From: CAVQGZ01 sp942491665
GTDB taxonomy: Bacteria; Actinomycetota; Actinomycetes; Jiangellales; Jiangellaceae
Reading direction: 5' to 3'
Assembly (NCBI GenBank): GCA_942491665.1
Contig: CALOBR010000012.1
Coordinates: forward strand, 62,001-126,000
Length of the DNA: 64,000 nucleotides
Part shown: piece by piece, positions 43,601-50,387 of the stretch
Position numbering within the stretch: position 1 is the stretch's first letter
Layout of the letters: every line of letters starts with the position of its first letter
The notes under the pieces: generated by a model
The model's input: the letters and a program-made list of their open reading frames with translations, nothing else
Databases searched by the model: none
Told to the model about the DNA's origin: nothing
Position numbers and translations under genes: made by a program

Positions 43601-46600
43601 CGGTGGTGCCGTCGTCGGCGAGACGCGGTCGGGCGCCGGCGAGGGGCGGGCCCTCCACGACGGCGTCCCCCTGCCTTTCGGCGAGCACATCGGACCCCGG
43701 TGGACTCGCCACGAAGACGACGCGGCCGTCGGCGTTGATGGTCGGGCGTCCAACCTGCACGAACCGTTCGCCGGTCGCGCCGAAGGCCGAGAGGCCCAAC
43801 GCAAGGTCGACGGCGTCCGTCGCGCCGGGTCCGCTGCTGCGCGTCACGATGGTCGCGATGTCGTTCGCACCGATCGTCTCCTGTGTCGTGAACACGACCT
43901 CCCCGGAGTCGTTGAGCTGCGGTTCACCCTTGACGAGGATGTCGCCCGCGTCGACGGGCAGGCCGTCGACCTGGTCGGCATCCGCGACGTCGACGGGGCT
44001 GTCCCCCGGCTCGGACACGAACACGCCGTAGCGGTCGAGGTCGATCGGAAGGGCGCCGAAGGCCACGTCGCCGTTGCCGTTGATGGAAGGCCCGAGCGGC
44101 GTCCCTGGAGCGAAGAAGTCATCGAGAGCGTCGTAGGCCGAGGCGTCACCATCGACCGCAGCCAGCTCGAGGTCGTAGATCTCGCTCACCGCCACGGTGG
44201 TGCTCGCCGACGCCGGCACCAACTGGGCTCCGTTGACAAGGGTCGTGTCGGCGGTGATCGTGTACGCCGCGGTGTCGTCACCGGCGGCGAGGGCGGTCGT
44301 GGCCTCGCCGTCTGCGTCCAGCACGAGCTGGCTGTCGGTGAGGCTGGCGCCAGTCACGCTCGCGGGCTCGATGGACAGGTCGACGAGGCTGCCTTCTGCA
44401 GATCCCGCGCACGTCACGGCCGTCGCCGTCACCTCGGCAGAACCGCCGAGGCGCACGACGTCGGGGTCGACGGACAGCGCGAGCGCGGCGTCGAGGTCGA
44501 GGCGACGGTCCTCGCCAGGCCGTAGGACGATCGGGCCGATGCCGATCTCGCACGAACCGTCGGGGCCGTCCACTGAGACGTCGAGGCGGAAGGGCCGGTT
44601 GGCCGGAAGCGTCAGCACCGGGTGGTCGGCCAGCGGCAGCTCGTCGACGTCTGGGATGGGGAGGCCCAGAGTGCGGGTGCTCGTGTCGGTCTCGACGTCG
44701 ACGACGTCGACCTGGGCCACGTCGTCGCCGGTCCCGGCCAGGTCGTCGGCCACCAGCGTCAGGTCGCCGGAGACCAGGAGGTCGGCCAGCTCGTCCGCCT
44801 CGACGCCGAACCCGGGCTCGTCGGCGTCGTCCCACTGGCTGGCCAGCACTTCGACGTCAGTGAGGACAGCCCCGCCCTCCACCGGAACGGCTGCGGGCGC
44901 CGTCGCCGACACCTCGCCGTCGCCGTTGAAGTCGAACCGGGGGAACGTCGCTTCGGACGGGTTGGGTTGACCCTCGGCCGGAGCGAAGAGCGACACCGGG
45001 CCGTCGAGGTTGATGTCGCGCTTGGGGTGGTCCGGCTGCCCGTCGAGATCGATGTCGGTGGGGCATCCGGGCTCGGCGTCGATGAGGCACCGCAGCAACC
45101 AAGCGTCCCGGAAGCGCCGGAAGTCACGCAGGTCCACCACGCCGTCGGGGTCGGTCGAGAACTCGGGAGCCGTCTCGGACTCGACAGTGTCGACCAGGGC
45201 GATGGTGCCGTCGCGGTTGTAGGCGATGCGCCGGTTGCCATCGTTGGACGGGTCGTTGACATCGACGAGTGCGCGGGCCGCACCGTCGAGGCTCAGCAGG
45301 GGCGCGAACGCGTCGACCCGGGGAGCCGCGCCGTTCGTCGTGTCAGAGATGGACCACTCGATGATGCGCTGCTTGATGTCGGCGGCCGAGAGGCTCGGGT
45401 CCCAGGAGGCCATGAGCCCGGCGATGCCCGCGACGACCGGCGCGGCCAACGACGTCCCGCGACTGGTGCAGTAAGTATCGGGCGTGCCCTCCGCGCCGCA
45501 CGTGGACGACGTCCAGCCTGGTGCCGAGACGTCGCCGGAGAGGTTGGAGTAGGTCGAGCGCGCCAGGCTCGGGCGCTCGGGGAAGGTGGCGCGCACGGGG
45601 CCGTTCGCGCTGTAGCCGATCGACTCGACAGCGATCACCGGGTCTGGAGCGCTGATCTGCCAGTTGTCGCTCGCCCAGGCAAAGCCGGAGCCGAGGTTGC
45701 CCTGTGGCTCGGTGTCAGGGAACTCCACGCCAGTGCACGACACGGACTTGTCTCGGCAGTACTGAGCCGAGAAGTTGCCGGTCGCGGCAACCAGCAGCGG
45801 CGGATCGTCCAGCTGCGTGGCGAACGCCTCGACGACCCCGCGGGTTGCCTTGGCGTACTGCTCGTACTCCGCAATCGTCGCGTCATGGGTGCTGGGGTAG
45901 CAGACGCCCGTCGCTCCGGCGTCGTCGTCGCGCCCGGGGCCGCAGGTCTCGCCGGCGTAGCGCGCCCACCAGAGCGCGGGCTTGGGCGGGACTTGGCCAA
46001 GAGAAAGGTTGACGACGTTCGTGTCGCCGATGTTGCCCGCCGCGATGTTGCGCAGCACCAGCGCCAGGGCGCTGTCGGCCGAACCGTATGAGCCGACCCT
46101 GCCAGACCCGCGCCAGACCACGCCGACGAGATCGCTGAGCGGGTCGATCCCGTTGAGCCCCGGCGCTTCGCGGTCGGCCCCGATGATGCCGGCCACCTCG
46201 TTGCCATGGTCGTCGGCACCCGTGCCGGTGCAGACCGCCGGCGACCCCGGGTCGCACAGCACGCGGCGATCGAGCCGATCCAGGTCGACGTGATCGGCGA
46301 AGCCGGAGTCGAGCACCACAGTCGTGGACCGACCCTCGGTGCCGTCGAGAGCAGCTGCCTCGAGCAGGTTCCAGGCAGCGGGGGCTCGGATGAGCTCCTG
46401 GCCCCAGTTCCCGCCCGTCCCGATGGGTGCGACGCTCGGGGGTTCCCAGAACCACTCCGACGGTCCTGGCGGGGCCACGAGCGGCGGCACCGGGTCGGGC
46501 AGCGCCGTCTCCTCCCACGGGAAGACGTAGGAGGCGAACTCGATAACGGGGTCGGCGCGCCACGCAGAAAGGGCCTGGTCGAGCACGTCGAAGGAGTCGA

Positions 46601-47258
46601 CGGGCTGGGCAGCCTGCACATATAGGTGGCCGAACTCCGGGATTCCGCCGACGACCACCCAGCTCGGCCCCAGGGCTGCGTTGGCCTGCGCCACCGTTGC
46701 TGCGGGCGAGAAGCCGACGAGCGCCAGCGACTGGGGAAGGTCCAGCACCACATCGGGATGCAGCGCGAGGTCGTCCTCGCTGACCGGCGGGTACAGCAGG
46801 TCGGGGATCGCGTCGAGAGCCGGGCTGCCGGGGTCTCCCTCGAGCGCGCCGCCGACCACGATTGCGGCGCCCCCCACGTCGCTGTCCCAGGCGTAGCTGC
46901 CGTTCTCGGGTAGTGACGCCACAAACGACCCGCCGTCCGGGATGGGGCCCGAGTCGAGCAGCCCGTCAGGGGAGGTGATCGCCAGCGTCCGCCCGCTGCG
47001 GTTGCGCCAGGTGACGTCGCCGCCGGGCTCGAGGACGAGCGGGTCGGGCGAGGTCCAGTCATCCGAGCCGAGCGTGATGGTGAGCGAGGACGAGGCTGCC
47101 TCGGCACGCTGCTGTGCGCCGCCGGGCCCGGTGACCGCCAGCCCCACGACGTCGATCGGCACGAGCGGAACCGCGAGCAGAGCAGCAAGAACAACCAGCA
47201 GGGGCCGCCGCCTCGAGCGCCGAGTGAGGCTGCTGTCACGGCCCCCGAAAATGGACAT
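37659..47258 (-). CDS. Giant subtilase-type surface protein with LAXTG anchor
   Basis: 3199 residues. A signal peptide (about 15-55) precedes a prodomain and a subtilisin (S8) domain with catalytic Asp317, His351 and Ser603 (GTSLAAP). Then come dockerin/EF-hand-like Asp-rich repeats (about 680-800), immunoglobulin-like parts, a propeller-like region with repeated NxxGxVxF strands (about 1060-1420), a PKD-like domain, at least five carboxypeptidase-regulatory-like repeats (SGTVTDAxxGEPL type, about 1800-2400), tandem cadherin/Ig-like domains (VTLTGRDPDGDEVTFDV, YTPxxGYDGVDSF, about 2400-3080) and a Pro-rich stalk. The end is LADTG (3163-3167), a membrane helix and RRRTR, a class-E sortase signal. 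The promoter TTGACC-17-TACTTT precedes ATG 47258 by 8 nt. It is likely an envelope protease or adhesin. Confidence 0.9.
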   Translation of the reverse strand: MSIFGGRDSSLTRRSRRRPLLVVLAALLAVPLVPIDVVGLAVTGPGGAQQRAEAASSSLTITLGSDDWTSPDPLVLEPGGDVTWRNRSGRTLAITSPDGLLDSGPIPDGGSFVASLPENGSYAWDSDVGGAAIVVGGALEGDPGSPALDAIPDLLYPPVSEDDLALHPDVVLDLPQSLALVGFSPAATVAQANAALGPSWVVVGGIPEFGHLYVQAAQPVDSFDVLDQALSAWRADPVIEFASYVFPWEETALPDPVPPLVAPPGPSEWFWEPPSVAPIGTGGNWGQELIRAPAAWNLLEAAALDGTEGRSTTVVLDSGFADHVDLDRLDRRVLCDPGSPAVCTGTGADDHGNEVAGIIGADREAPGLNGIDPLSDLVGVVWRGSGRVGSYGSADSALALVLRNIAAGNIGDTNVVNLSLGQVPPKPALWWARYAGETCGPGRDDDAGATGVCYPSTHDATIAEYEQYAKATRGVVEAFATQLDDPPLLVAATGNFSAQYCRDKSVSCTGVEFPDTEPQGNLGSGFAWASDNWQISAPDPVIAVESIGYSANGPVRATFPERPSLARSTYSNLSGDVSAPGWTSSTCGAEGTPDTYCTSRGTSLAAPVVAGIAGLMASWDPSLSAADIKQRIIEWSISDTTNGAAPRVDAFAPLLSLDGAARALVDVNDPSNDGNRRIAYNRDGTIALVDTVESETAPEFSTDPDGVVDLRDFRRFRDAWLLRCLIDAEPGCPTDIDLDGQPDHPKRDINLDGPVSLFAPAEGQPNPSEATFPRFDFNGDGEVSATAPAAVPVEGGAVLTDVEVLASQWDDADEPGFGVEADELADLLVSGDLTLVADDLAGTGDDVAQVDVVDVETDTSTRTLGLPIPDVDELPLADHPVLTLPANRPFRLDVSVDGPDGSCEIGIGPIVLRPGEDRRLDLDAALALSVDPDVVRLGGSAEVTATAVTCAGSAEGSLVDLSIEPASVTGASLTDSQLVLDADGEATTALAAGDDTAAYTITADTTLVNGAQLVPASASTTVAVSEIYDLELAAVDGDASAYDALDDFFAPGTPLGPSINGNGDVAFGALPIDLDRYGVFVSEPGDSPVDVADADQVDGLPVDAGDILVKGEPQLNDSGEVVFTTQETIGANDIATIVTRSSGPGATDAVDLALGLSAFGATGERFVQVGRPTINADGRVVFVASPPGSDVLAERQGDAVVEGPPLAGARPRLADDGTTVVRASISRDCADFPGVCGPLQVLIDPIVLVGEGLLDTGGVVVAEGRVDGWEAIGDADISNSGDVIAFVADRDGERGLWISVRRPDGSYQPPIAVAGPASVSGSDLVELELDRPSLIQRAVAPAGPGGDRLLLAVRGVASSADGTSANGIHTIPVDLIPTDDATIPYFPRVSAAQLVAQVGDTVDGRTIGSLRLGDSLATAAQPEFADDHWVAFFARTDDDRSMYVRARALPPPTAAPATVDGPPATPPVQRADGLVAVIASTADAVAKMVTTAIPAVSRMVTSWLPSLLVQDAPPGSSPTDPVDGPHVAALTIDDDTPVAGEPLRVVNRSRALDGSASWAAVDETRSDPRVLSQPLVLPPDGEGTIVFPSAASWTLEVGAPLVAGDGASTAAFTVEAERGANRDPVASVDGPYLLGPGQQLDMRVTSSDPDGDPRSIAWDLDGDGGTDSTSSRVLLTGAQVQTDVCGGACVLDQPYPVSVTVSDGQGGEATLDTTVTVSELDDLAIRLAPAITTIQQGTDGFTYAFVDAPDGSPSVPVELSAENAPDGWQVITPRGTVLTGRGYEVEVRVPSGTPDDTYTLDIVATSGTVTKRAELTVTTTFALIPRCEAVIAGVVTDESGAPIDDARVDISGLRSGAFGRTDAEGQYTATATLDEGYTTQSIRWDARAGGFFPARGGEPVGAAPVYLTCGETTALDVTLAAIPTADGIRARAVVGTANPVNPQRPVSTSIPLDGVDVSISPGGSGVSPADGVVQFDGPIELSDSSGNPARVSVTGQRDGFWQVNRFLALDPSDVGSTADLGDLPLVEQCFGVATGGRVVDQNGEPIEGARVQLESASADDVVTGPDGAFDFDTPQLLGEFNRATVAQFRAFTPLDFSESDTDVEQAALGGCGERSEPVTIVLNRPEPQPEDITLTVSGTVTDAETGEPVPSASVNVTGLLSGEIATSARPRTDASGFYQGVLTFRGQLPPLAADVEVRVAKQGYFVSQTTVGVVGDDPLAVDVELPPRQPVSLTGRVTDVDTGDPIEGIRLRTSNGFTNVSTESAADGTYAFDELFLLVQDGVDVERSASVEVTDPPEPGQNPEYYATDLRTTLFPDRPNVLDVELLRICEGFSVDGVVLNAATGEPIEGARVSARNTATLTDANGRYELTEIDVSPLNKPLTTTVRASAEGFFDGSVEITGFCGASISADFGVPPGGVGTVSGTVTDAASGDPLPDVFVGSSWGQVTSTDAAGEYSFDDAPLQSDGSPRDWAITAEREGDRQDKPVTVSADATAVVDFAFTDEDAPPVADDQTLRADAGVPLDVTLTGRDPDGDEVTFDVTSPPSGGDLSGTPPSLTYTPRDGYDGVDSFEFTATANGLVSEPATVTIEVSEPVTNAPTIDLPASIDVLPGQSVDIPVAGNDLDGDALAFALVADAGGRASIADGDPGRATVTFQAAETDAGEVFDVTVEVRAQDGSASGTVRVAVSSPEVNAPPEPDISFPDPVVEGDTVTFDGSGSTDPEGGDLDYAWTLVDFDGATIATSTGPTWEFTFRDDFVGGIQLRVTDPDANDAMLEAGVVVANAAPGASAQTVPASTDGIQAGQPVALQGTITDAGPDDTHTAVVDWGDGTSEALAASDRTFVAQRTYRAAGEFLVTVRVTDDDGDSGAVTLPLVVHDPPDDKPVDNAAPSAVDISATTAAAEPVDLLLEGDDPDGDPLTFRVVNGPASGTLSGTAPNLRYTPDDGFDGVDSFTYVSNDGELDSEPASVEVTVRPLPNRPPQLLLPESVQVIAGESVDVEVTASDPDGDEVTVTLADDADGRAVLLTDIDAMAEAASLSEFVAFALEGKAQTLRVFSGIDDAGSVFDVSVRASDGELSTLGTTAVTVLPADAGPADEGSSPGDVPADDEAGGGQPDGTDEPDQSDGSDESVQQPNPPAPTPVTPAPPVAPASPVTTGATTGGLADTGAALLPLSVLALVMLAAGTVLTLARPRRRTRAQ

Positions 47259-47266
47259 GTCGCATC

Positions 47267-47295
47267 AAAGTAGGGACGGTGCCCGAGCCGGTCAA
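47267..47295 (-). promoter_or_regulatory. Promoter of the giant surface-protein gene
   Basis: On the minus strand TTGACC (47295-47290), a 17-bp spacer and TACTTT (47272-47267), then 8 nt to ATG 47258. It overlaps the last codon of the upstream mycothiol-enzyme gene. The spacing implies little or no 5' leader. Confidence 0.8.
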
Positions 47296-48164
47296 CCCTT
47301 GCCGAAGAATCTCCGCCAATTGACCGATACGGCGAGGGTGCGAGCCGCCACGCTCAGCACGGGACCACCCGGAAGCCCCGGCACGGACTCCACGATGGGG
47401 GCCAGACGCAGCAGCCCCGGGAGGTCGTGAACCCGCAGATGCCCCTTCGTGATGGCGACGACGGGGTTGATGCGACCAGCCGACAGGTCGAGCAGCCCGG
47501 CGGCATCACCTTCGACGGCGGTGCCCGAGGGCGGCTCGGGACCGAGCCGTCGGGTCGTCCAGCCGCCTTCGTGAGCGGCGAACTCCCAGCCTCCGATGGG
47601 CGAGTGAAGGGACGCCCCACCCTCGACCCCCACCCGGGCTGCCAGGGCCCCGGTCACCTCAGCGAGCGCACCGAGGCCAGTGAGCAGCAGGTGGTCCGAC
47701 GGCGTCGCGGCTCCGGCGGGCTCGAGGTCCAGCGCGTGCACCGCCAGCTCGTAGGTGCCACCGAGCAGCACCGACAGCACGGGAAGCGGGCCGACCACCG
47801 ACCCGGTCAGCACGGTGTCGAGGGAGGTGTCGGGCTCGGCGAAGTACTCGGCCGCGTTGTCCCGGGCGCGGACGAGAGCATCGAGCACGTCCGCACGCGA
47901 TGCCTCGGCATACTCCGCCACCAGGCGTGCGTTGATCTCTTCGCTGTCGGGCAGCCGGTCCAGCTGACCCTCGCGGGCCGACTCGAGCACACCGGCCAGC
48001 GCGTCGTGCTCGGGCCAGGCACCCAGGTGGACGCAGACGTCGTGCACCCGCCACGCCGGCAGGCGGCTCGGCGCGTCGAAGTCGAGCGGCTCGACCAGGG
48101 ACAGGAAATCGTCCCAGGCTCCGAGCACCAGCGGCGCGACGACGTCGCGGCCCTCGTCGGTCAT
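47292..48164 (-). CDS. Maleylpyruvate isomerase-family mycothiol-dependent enzyme
   Basis: 290 residues from ATG 48164. The N-terminal DinB-like four-helix bundle has HLGAWPEHDALA and the metal-binding histidines of the family (His in VCVHLGAW and VHALDLEP). The C-terminal part is an SCP2-like/MDMPI_C domain (LSVAARTLAVSVNWRRFF near the end). The family uses mycothiol as thiol cofactor for isomerisation or detoxification; its substrate here is unknown. mshD at 8587 supplies the cofactor. It is divergent from the mntA-hepT pair, with starts 59 bp apart. Confidence 0.82.
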   Translation of the reverse strand: MTDEGRDVVAPLVLGAWDDFLSLVEPLDFDAPSRLPAWRVHDVCVHLGAWPEHDALAGVLESAREGQLDRLPDSEEINARLVAEYAEASRADVLDALVRARDNAAEYFAEPDTSLDTVLTGSVVGPLPVLSVLLGGTYELAVHALDLEPAGAATPSDHLLLTGLGALAEVTGALAARVGVEGGASLHSPIGGWEFAAHEGGWTTRRLGPEPPSGTAVEGDAAGLLDLSAGRINPVVAITKGHLRVHDLPGLLRLAPIVESVPGLPGGPVLSVAARTLAVSVNWRRFFGKG

Positions 48165-48223
48165 TCCCTGCACGGCACGACAGCCTGCCTGACGGGTAGC
48201 GATCCTGCTGCGACACTGCTCCG

Positions 48224-48622
48224 GTGAAGCGCGACGAGGTGGCACCCGGGCAGGCTGCCCTGGAAGCAGCGGCGGTACAGGCGCTCCGGGCAGCCGGAGC
48301 CTCGTTCGCGCTCGTCCACGGCTCACGTGCGTACGGCGAGGCCAGGCCGGACTCCGACCTCGACGTCGCCGCCTGGTGGCACGACCGGGCGCCGGGCTCG
48401 TTCGAGGTGGACATGCCGGACGGGGTCGACCTTCTCGTGCTCAACGGCGCTTCGCTCGAGATCGCCGGTCGGGTCGCCGAACGCGGGCGGGTGCTCTTCG
48501 ACGACGACCCGCCTGCGCGCGTGCGCTGGCAGGCGACGACGCGCAAGATCTACTTCGACGAGAAGCCTCGGCTCGCACGCGCCCACCGCGAGTTCTTGGA
48601 GGCGTTGTCGCGTGGTCGATGA
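48224..48622 (+). CDS. mntA: MNT-type antitoxin (MntA-like nucleotidyltransferase)
   Basis: 132 residues with the minimal nucleotidyltransferase motif GSRAYGEARPDSDLD, i.e. GS-X10-DXD. In the HepT/MntA (type VII) toxin-antitoxin family this enzyme AMPylates and so inactivates the HEPN toxin. The start is GTG 48224, with GACACT (48212-48217) as a possible -10 box 6 nt before. The stop overlaps the toxin GTG by 11 bp, giving tight coupling. Antitoxin-first order is common. Confidence 0.85.
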   Translation: MKRDEVAPGQAALEAAAVQALRAAGASFALVHGSRAYGEARPDSDLDVAAWWHDRAPGSFEVDMPDGVDLLVLNGASLEIAGRVAERGRVLFDDDPPARVRWQATTRKIYFDEKPRLARAHREFLEALSRGR

Positions 48623-49040
48623 GCTGAGGGTCGCCCGGCTGCTGCGCGCGGCACGCGACGACGTCGCGACGCTGCGCACCGAGGCGGACGCCGCAGACGC
48701 TCGGCGCTCCGAGCCGCTGTGGATGGCCGGCGTCAAGTACCTCTTCATCACGGCCATCGAAGCCTGCGTGGACATCGCCCAGCACATCTGTGCATCAGAA
48801 GGCTGGGGGCCGCCGGCGACGAACGCCGACGCCTTCCGTGTGCTGGCCCGCCACGACGTCGTGAGCAGTGCGGAGGCCGACGCGCTTGGCCGAGCCGTCG
48901 GGTTCCGCAACGTGCTGGTCCACGACTACGTGGACGTCGACGACGAGATCGTCCTGCGTCGGATGAGCGACCTCGCCGACCTCGAGCAGTTCACGGCCGC
49001 CGTCGCGGCCTGGATGACGCGGCCGTCAGGCGGCCAGTAG
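48612..49040 (+). CDS. hepT: HEPN toxin (HepT-like ribonuclease)
   Basis: 142 residues, all-helical HEPN fold. The catalytic motif R-X4-H-X-Y is seen as RNVLVHDY. It overlaps the MntA-like gene by 11 bp. HepT toxins cleave RNA (often tRNA) and are neutralised by AMPylation of the tyrosine in this motif. GTG 48612 begins the frame. The last 15 bp overlap the convergent gene at 49026. Stress- or phage-defence roles are possible but untested. Confidence 0.87.
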   Translation: MVDELRVARLLRAARDDVATLRTEADAADARRSEPLWMAGVKYLFITAIEACVDIAQHICASEGWGPPATNADAFRVLARHDVVSSAEADALGRAVGFRNVLVHDYVDVDDEIVLRRMSDLADLEQFTAAVAAWMTRPSGGQ

Positions 49041-49544
49041 CGCGGCCATCACGGCGAGGTCGATGTCGTCGGACGTTCGCACCCCGACACTGCTCACGAG
49101 CTTGGTGACGGTGCCGTCCGACTCAGCCTCGACCCAGGCTGCGCGATGCTCGATGCCCAGGTGCGGCAGGCCGGGCAGCAGCAGGCAGCCGCTGGCCGCG
49201 CCCTCGGCCTCCGGTGTGGAGGGCCGCGTCTCATCCGGAGGATGCAGCACGAACAGCGCCGGCGGGGTGCTGATGCTGCCCGGCCGCGGGGCGGCGTCCC
49301 CCAGCAGCGGCCCGGAGTTGGTGAGCATGCCGACGCTGCCCGGCTCCGGCTGGTCCGGAACCTCGTCCAACGCAAGGAACAGCGACGTCGTCGGGACGAA
49401 GCCGGGCACCGCCGCCAGTCGCACGGCCATGAGCAGCACCTGCGCCCACTCACGCGTCGACTGCGGCCACCGGCCCGACATGACGAAGCCGGCCAGGGTC
49501 ATGTCGCGGCGCGCGAACGGCGCCAGGCTCACTGCGTCGGTCAT
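49026..49544 (-). CDS. Conserved protein of unknown function
   Basis: 172 residues from ATG 49544 with the strong site GAGGAGGTG 6-14 nt upstream. No motif known to me. Hydrophobic segments in the middle (VLLMAVRLAAVPGFVPTTS, SLFLALDEV) are too short or interrupted for a convincing membrane protein; the C-terminal half has LHPPDE, LPGLPHLGIEHRAAW and a VSSVGVRTSDDIDLAV tail. Its 3' end overlaps hepT by 15 bp on the opposite strand. The codon use and ribosome site suggest a real gene. Confidence 0.6.
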   Translation of the reverse strand: MTDAVSLAPFARRDMTLAGFVMSGRWPQSTREWAQVLLMAVRLAAVPGFVPTTSLFLALDEVPDQPEPGSVGMLTNSGPLLGDAAPRPGSISTPPALFVLHPPDETRPSTPEAEGAASGCLLLPGLPHLGIEHRAAWVEAESDGTVTKLVSSVGVRTSDDIDLAVMAALLAA

Positions 49545-49665
49545 GCGTACCCACCTCCTCACGAGGCTGATCGGCGCATCATGGGGGCTGGGGCGGTTAG
49601 CAGACAAGGTCCCACGAGTGCTAACGCGTCACTGTCGTCACGCGAGCAGCCCCTAGGATGGGCCG

Positions 49666-49899
49666 ATGCCCATGTACGAGTTTCGCTGCCGGTCCTGCGG
49701 GACGACGTTCACCGAGCAGCGGCCCATGATCGCCTCCAACGACCCGGCGACCTGCCCAGATGGTCACAGCGACACGACCCGCCTGCTGTCGATGGCTGGC
49801 GCCCTTGTCTCCTCCAGTGCTCCAGCCCCGCGTGCACCCCAGACCAGTGGCTCCGGCGGCTCCGGTGGCGGGTGCTGCGGCGGCGGCTGCTGCGCCTAG
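49666..49899 (+). CDS. FmdB-family zinc-ribbon protein
   Basis: 77 residues. The N-terminal 40 are a zinc ribbon of the FmdB type: MPMYEFRCRSCG, then CPDGHSDTTR, giving one CXXC and one CXXXH-like pair. The tail is Gly/Ser-rich and ends in a CCGGGCC cluster. FmdB proteins are thought to regulate or bind nucleic acid in amide metabolism; here the target is unknown. TAGGAT (49654-49659) lies 6 nt before ATG 49666, so it is leaderless. Confidence 0.82.
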   Translation: MPMYEFRCRSCGTTFTEQRPMIASNDPATCPDGHSDTTRLLSMAGALVSSSAPAPRAPQTSGSGGSGGGCCGGGCCA

Positions 49900-50387
49900 A
49901 GCTCAGCCACCAGCTCGACGAACTCCCGTCCCGAGGGGCCCCCGAATCGCCGTCGCTCCCGCATGCCCGCGGCCCTGCACAGCCGCAACGACCGCTCGTT
50001 GAACGCTGCGACGGCTGTGCGCAGCCGCCTCGGTCGCCAGGTGGACACCACGGACGCCACGATGGGAGCAACGAGCCGGCCGGCGACCCCCTGCGACACG
50101 GCGTCCGGTCGCACGCCCATCCCGACGTCCAGCGTGCCCGGCTCGTCGTCCTGACCAGGGACGCGTCCCTCGGGCCCGACGCACACGAACGCGATGACAC
50201 CCGAGCCGTCGTCGGCGTCGATGACCCAGTAGCCGTGGCCATCGGCATCCGGTGGCTCATACTCGCCAGCGTCGCCGGTCGCGTTGTAGAGGTCGTGGGG
50301 CGGCGGGTACGTCCACGTCGCGACGATCGCGGCATCAGCCGGCGTCATCGGACGCATCAGCGGACGCGGGGCTGCCTCGTCGATCAC
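49896..50387 (-). CDS. GNAT-family N-acetyltransferase
   Basis: 163 residues. The GNAT core shows GMGVRPDAVSQGVAGRLV (acetyl-CoA loop, variant of Q/RxxGxG/A) and AFNERSLRLCRAAGMRE. The acceptor is unknown. It overlaps the stop region of the thioredoxin-reductase-like gene upstream by 4 bp (ATGA type at 50387-50384) and converges on fmdB with 4 bp overlap. Confidence 0.82.
   Translation of the reverse strand: MIDEAAPRPLMRPMTPADAAIVATWTYPPPHDLYNATGDAGEYEPPDADGHGYWVIDADDGSGVIAFVCVGPEGRVPGQDDEPGTLDVGMGVRPDAVSQGVAGRLVAPIVASVVSTWRPRRLRTAVAAFNERSLRLCRAAGMRERRRFGGPSGREFVELVAEL

Noticed and set aside
42397..44031. Plus-strand open frame of 544 codons inside the giant gene
   Set aside because: Ser/Thr/Pro/Arg-rich with no motif, in the shadow of the 3199-residue protein.
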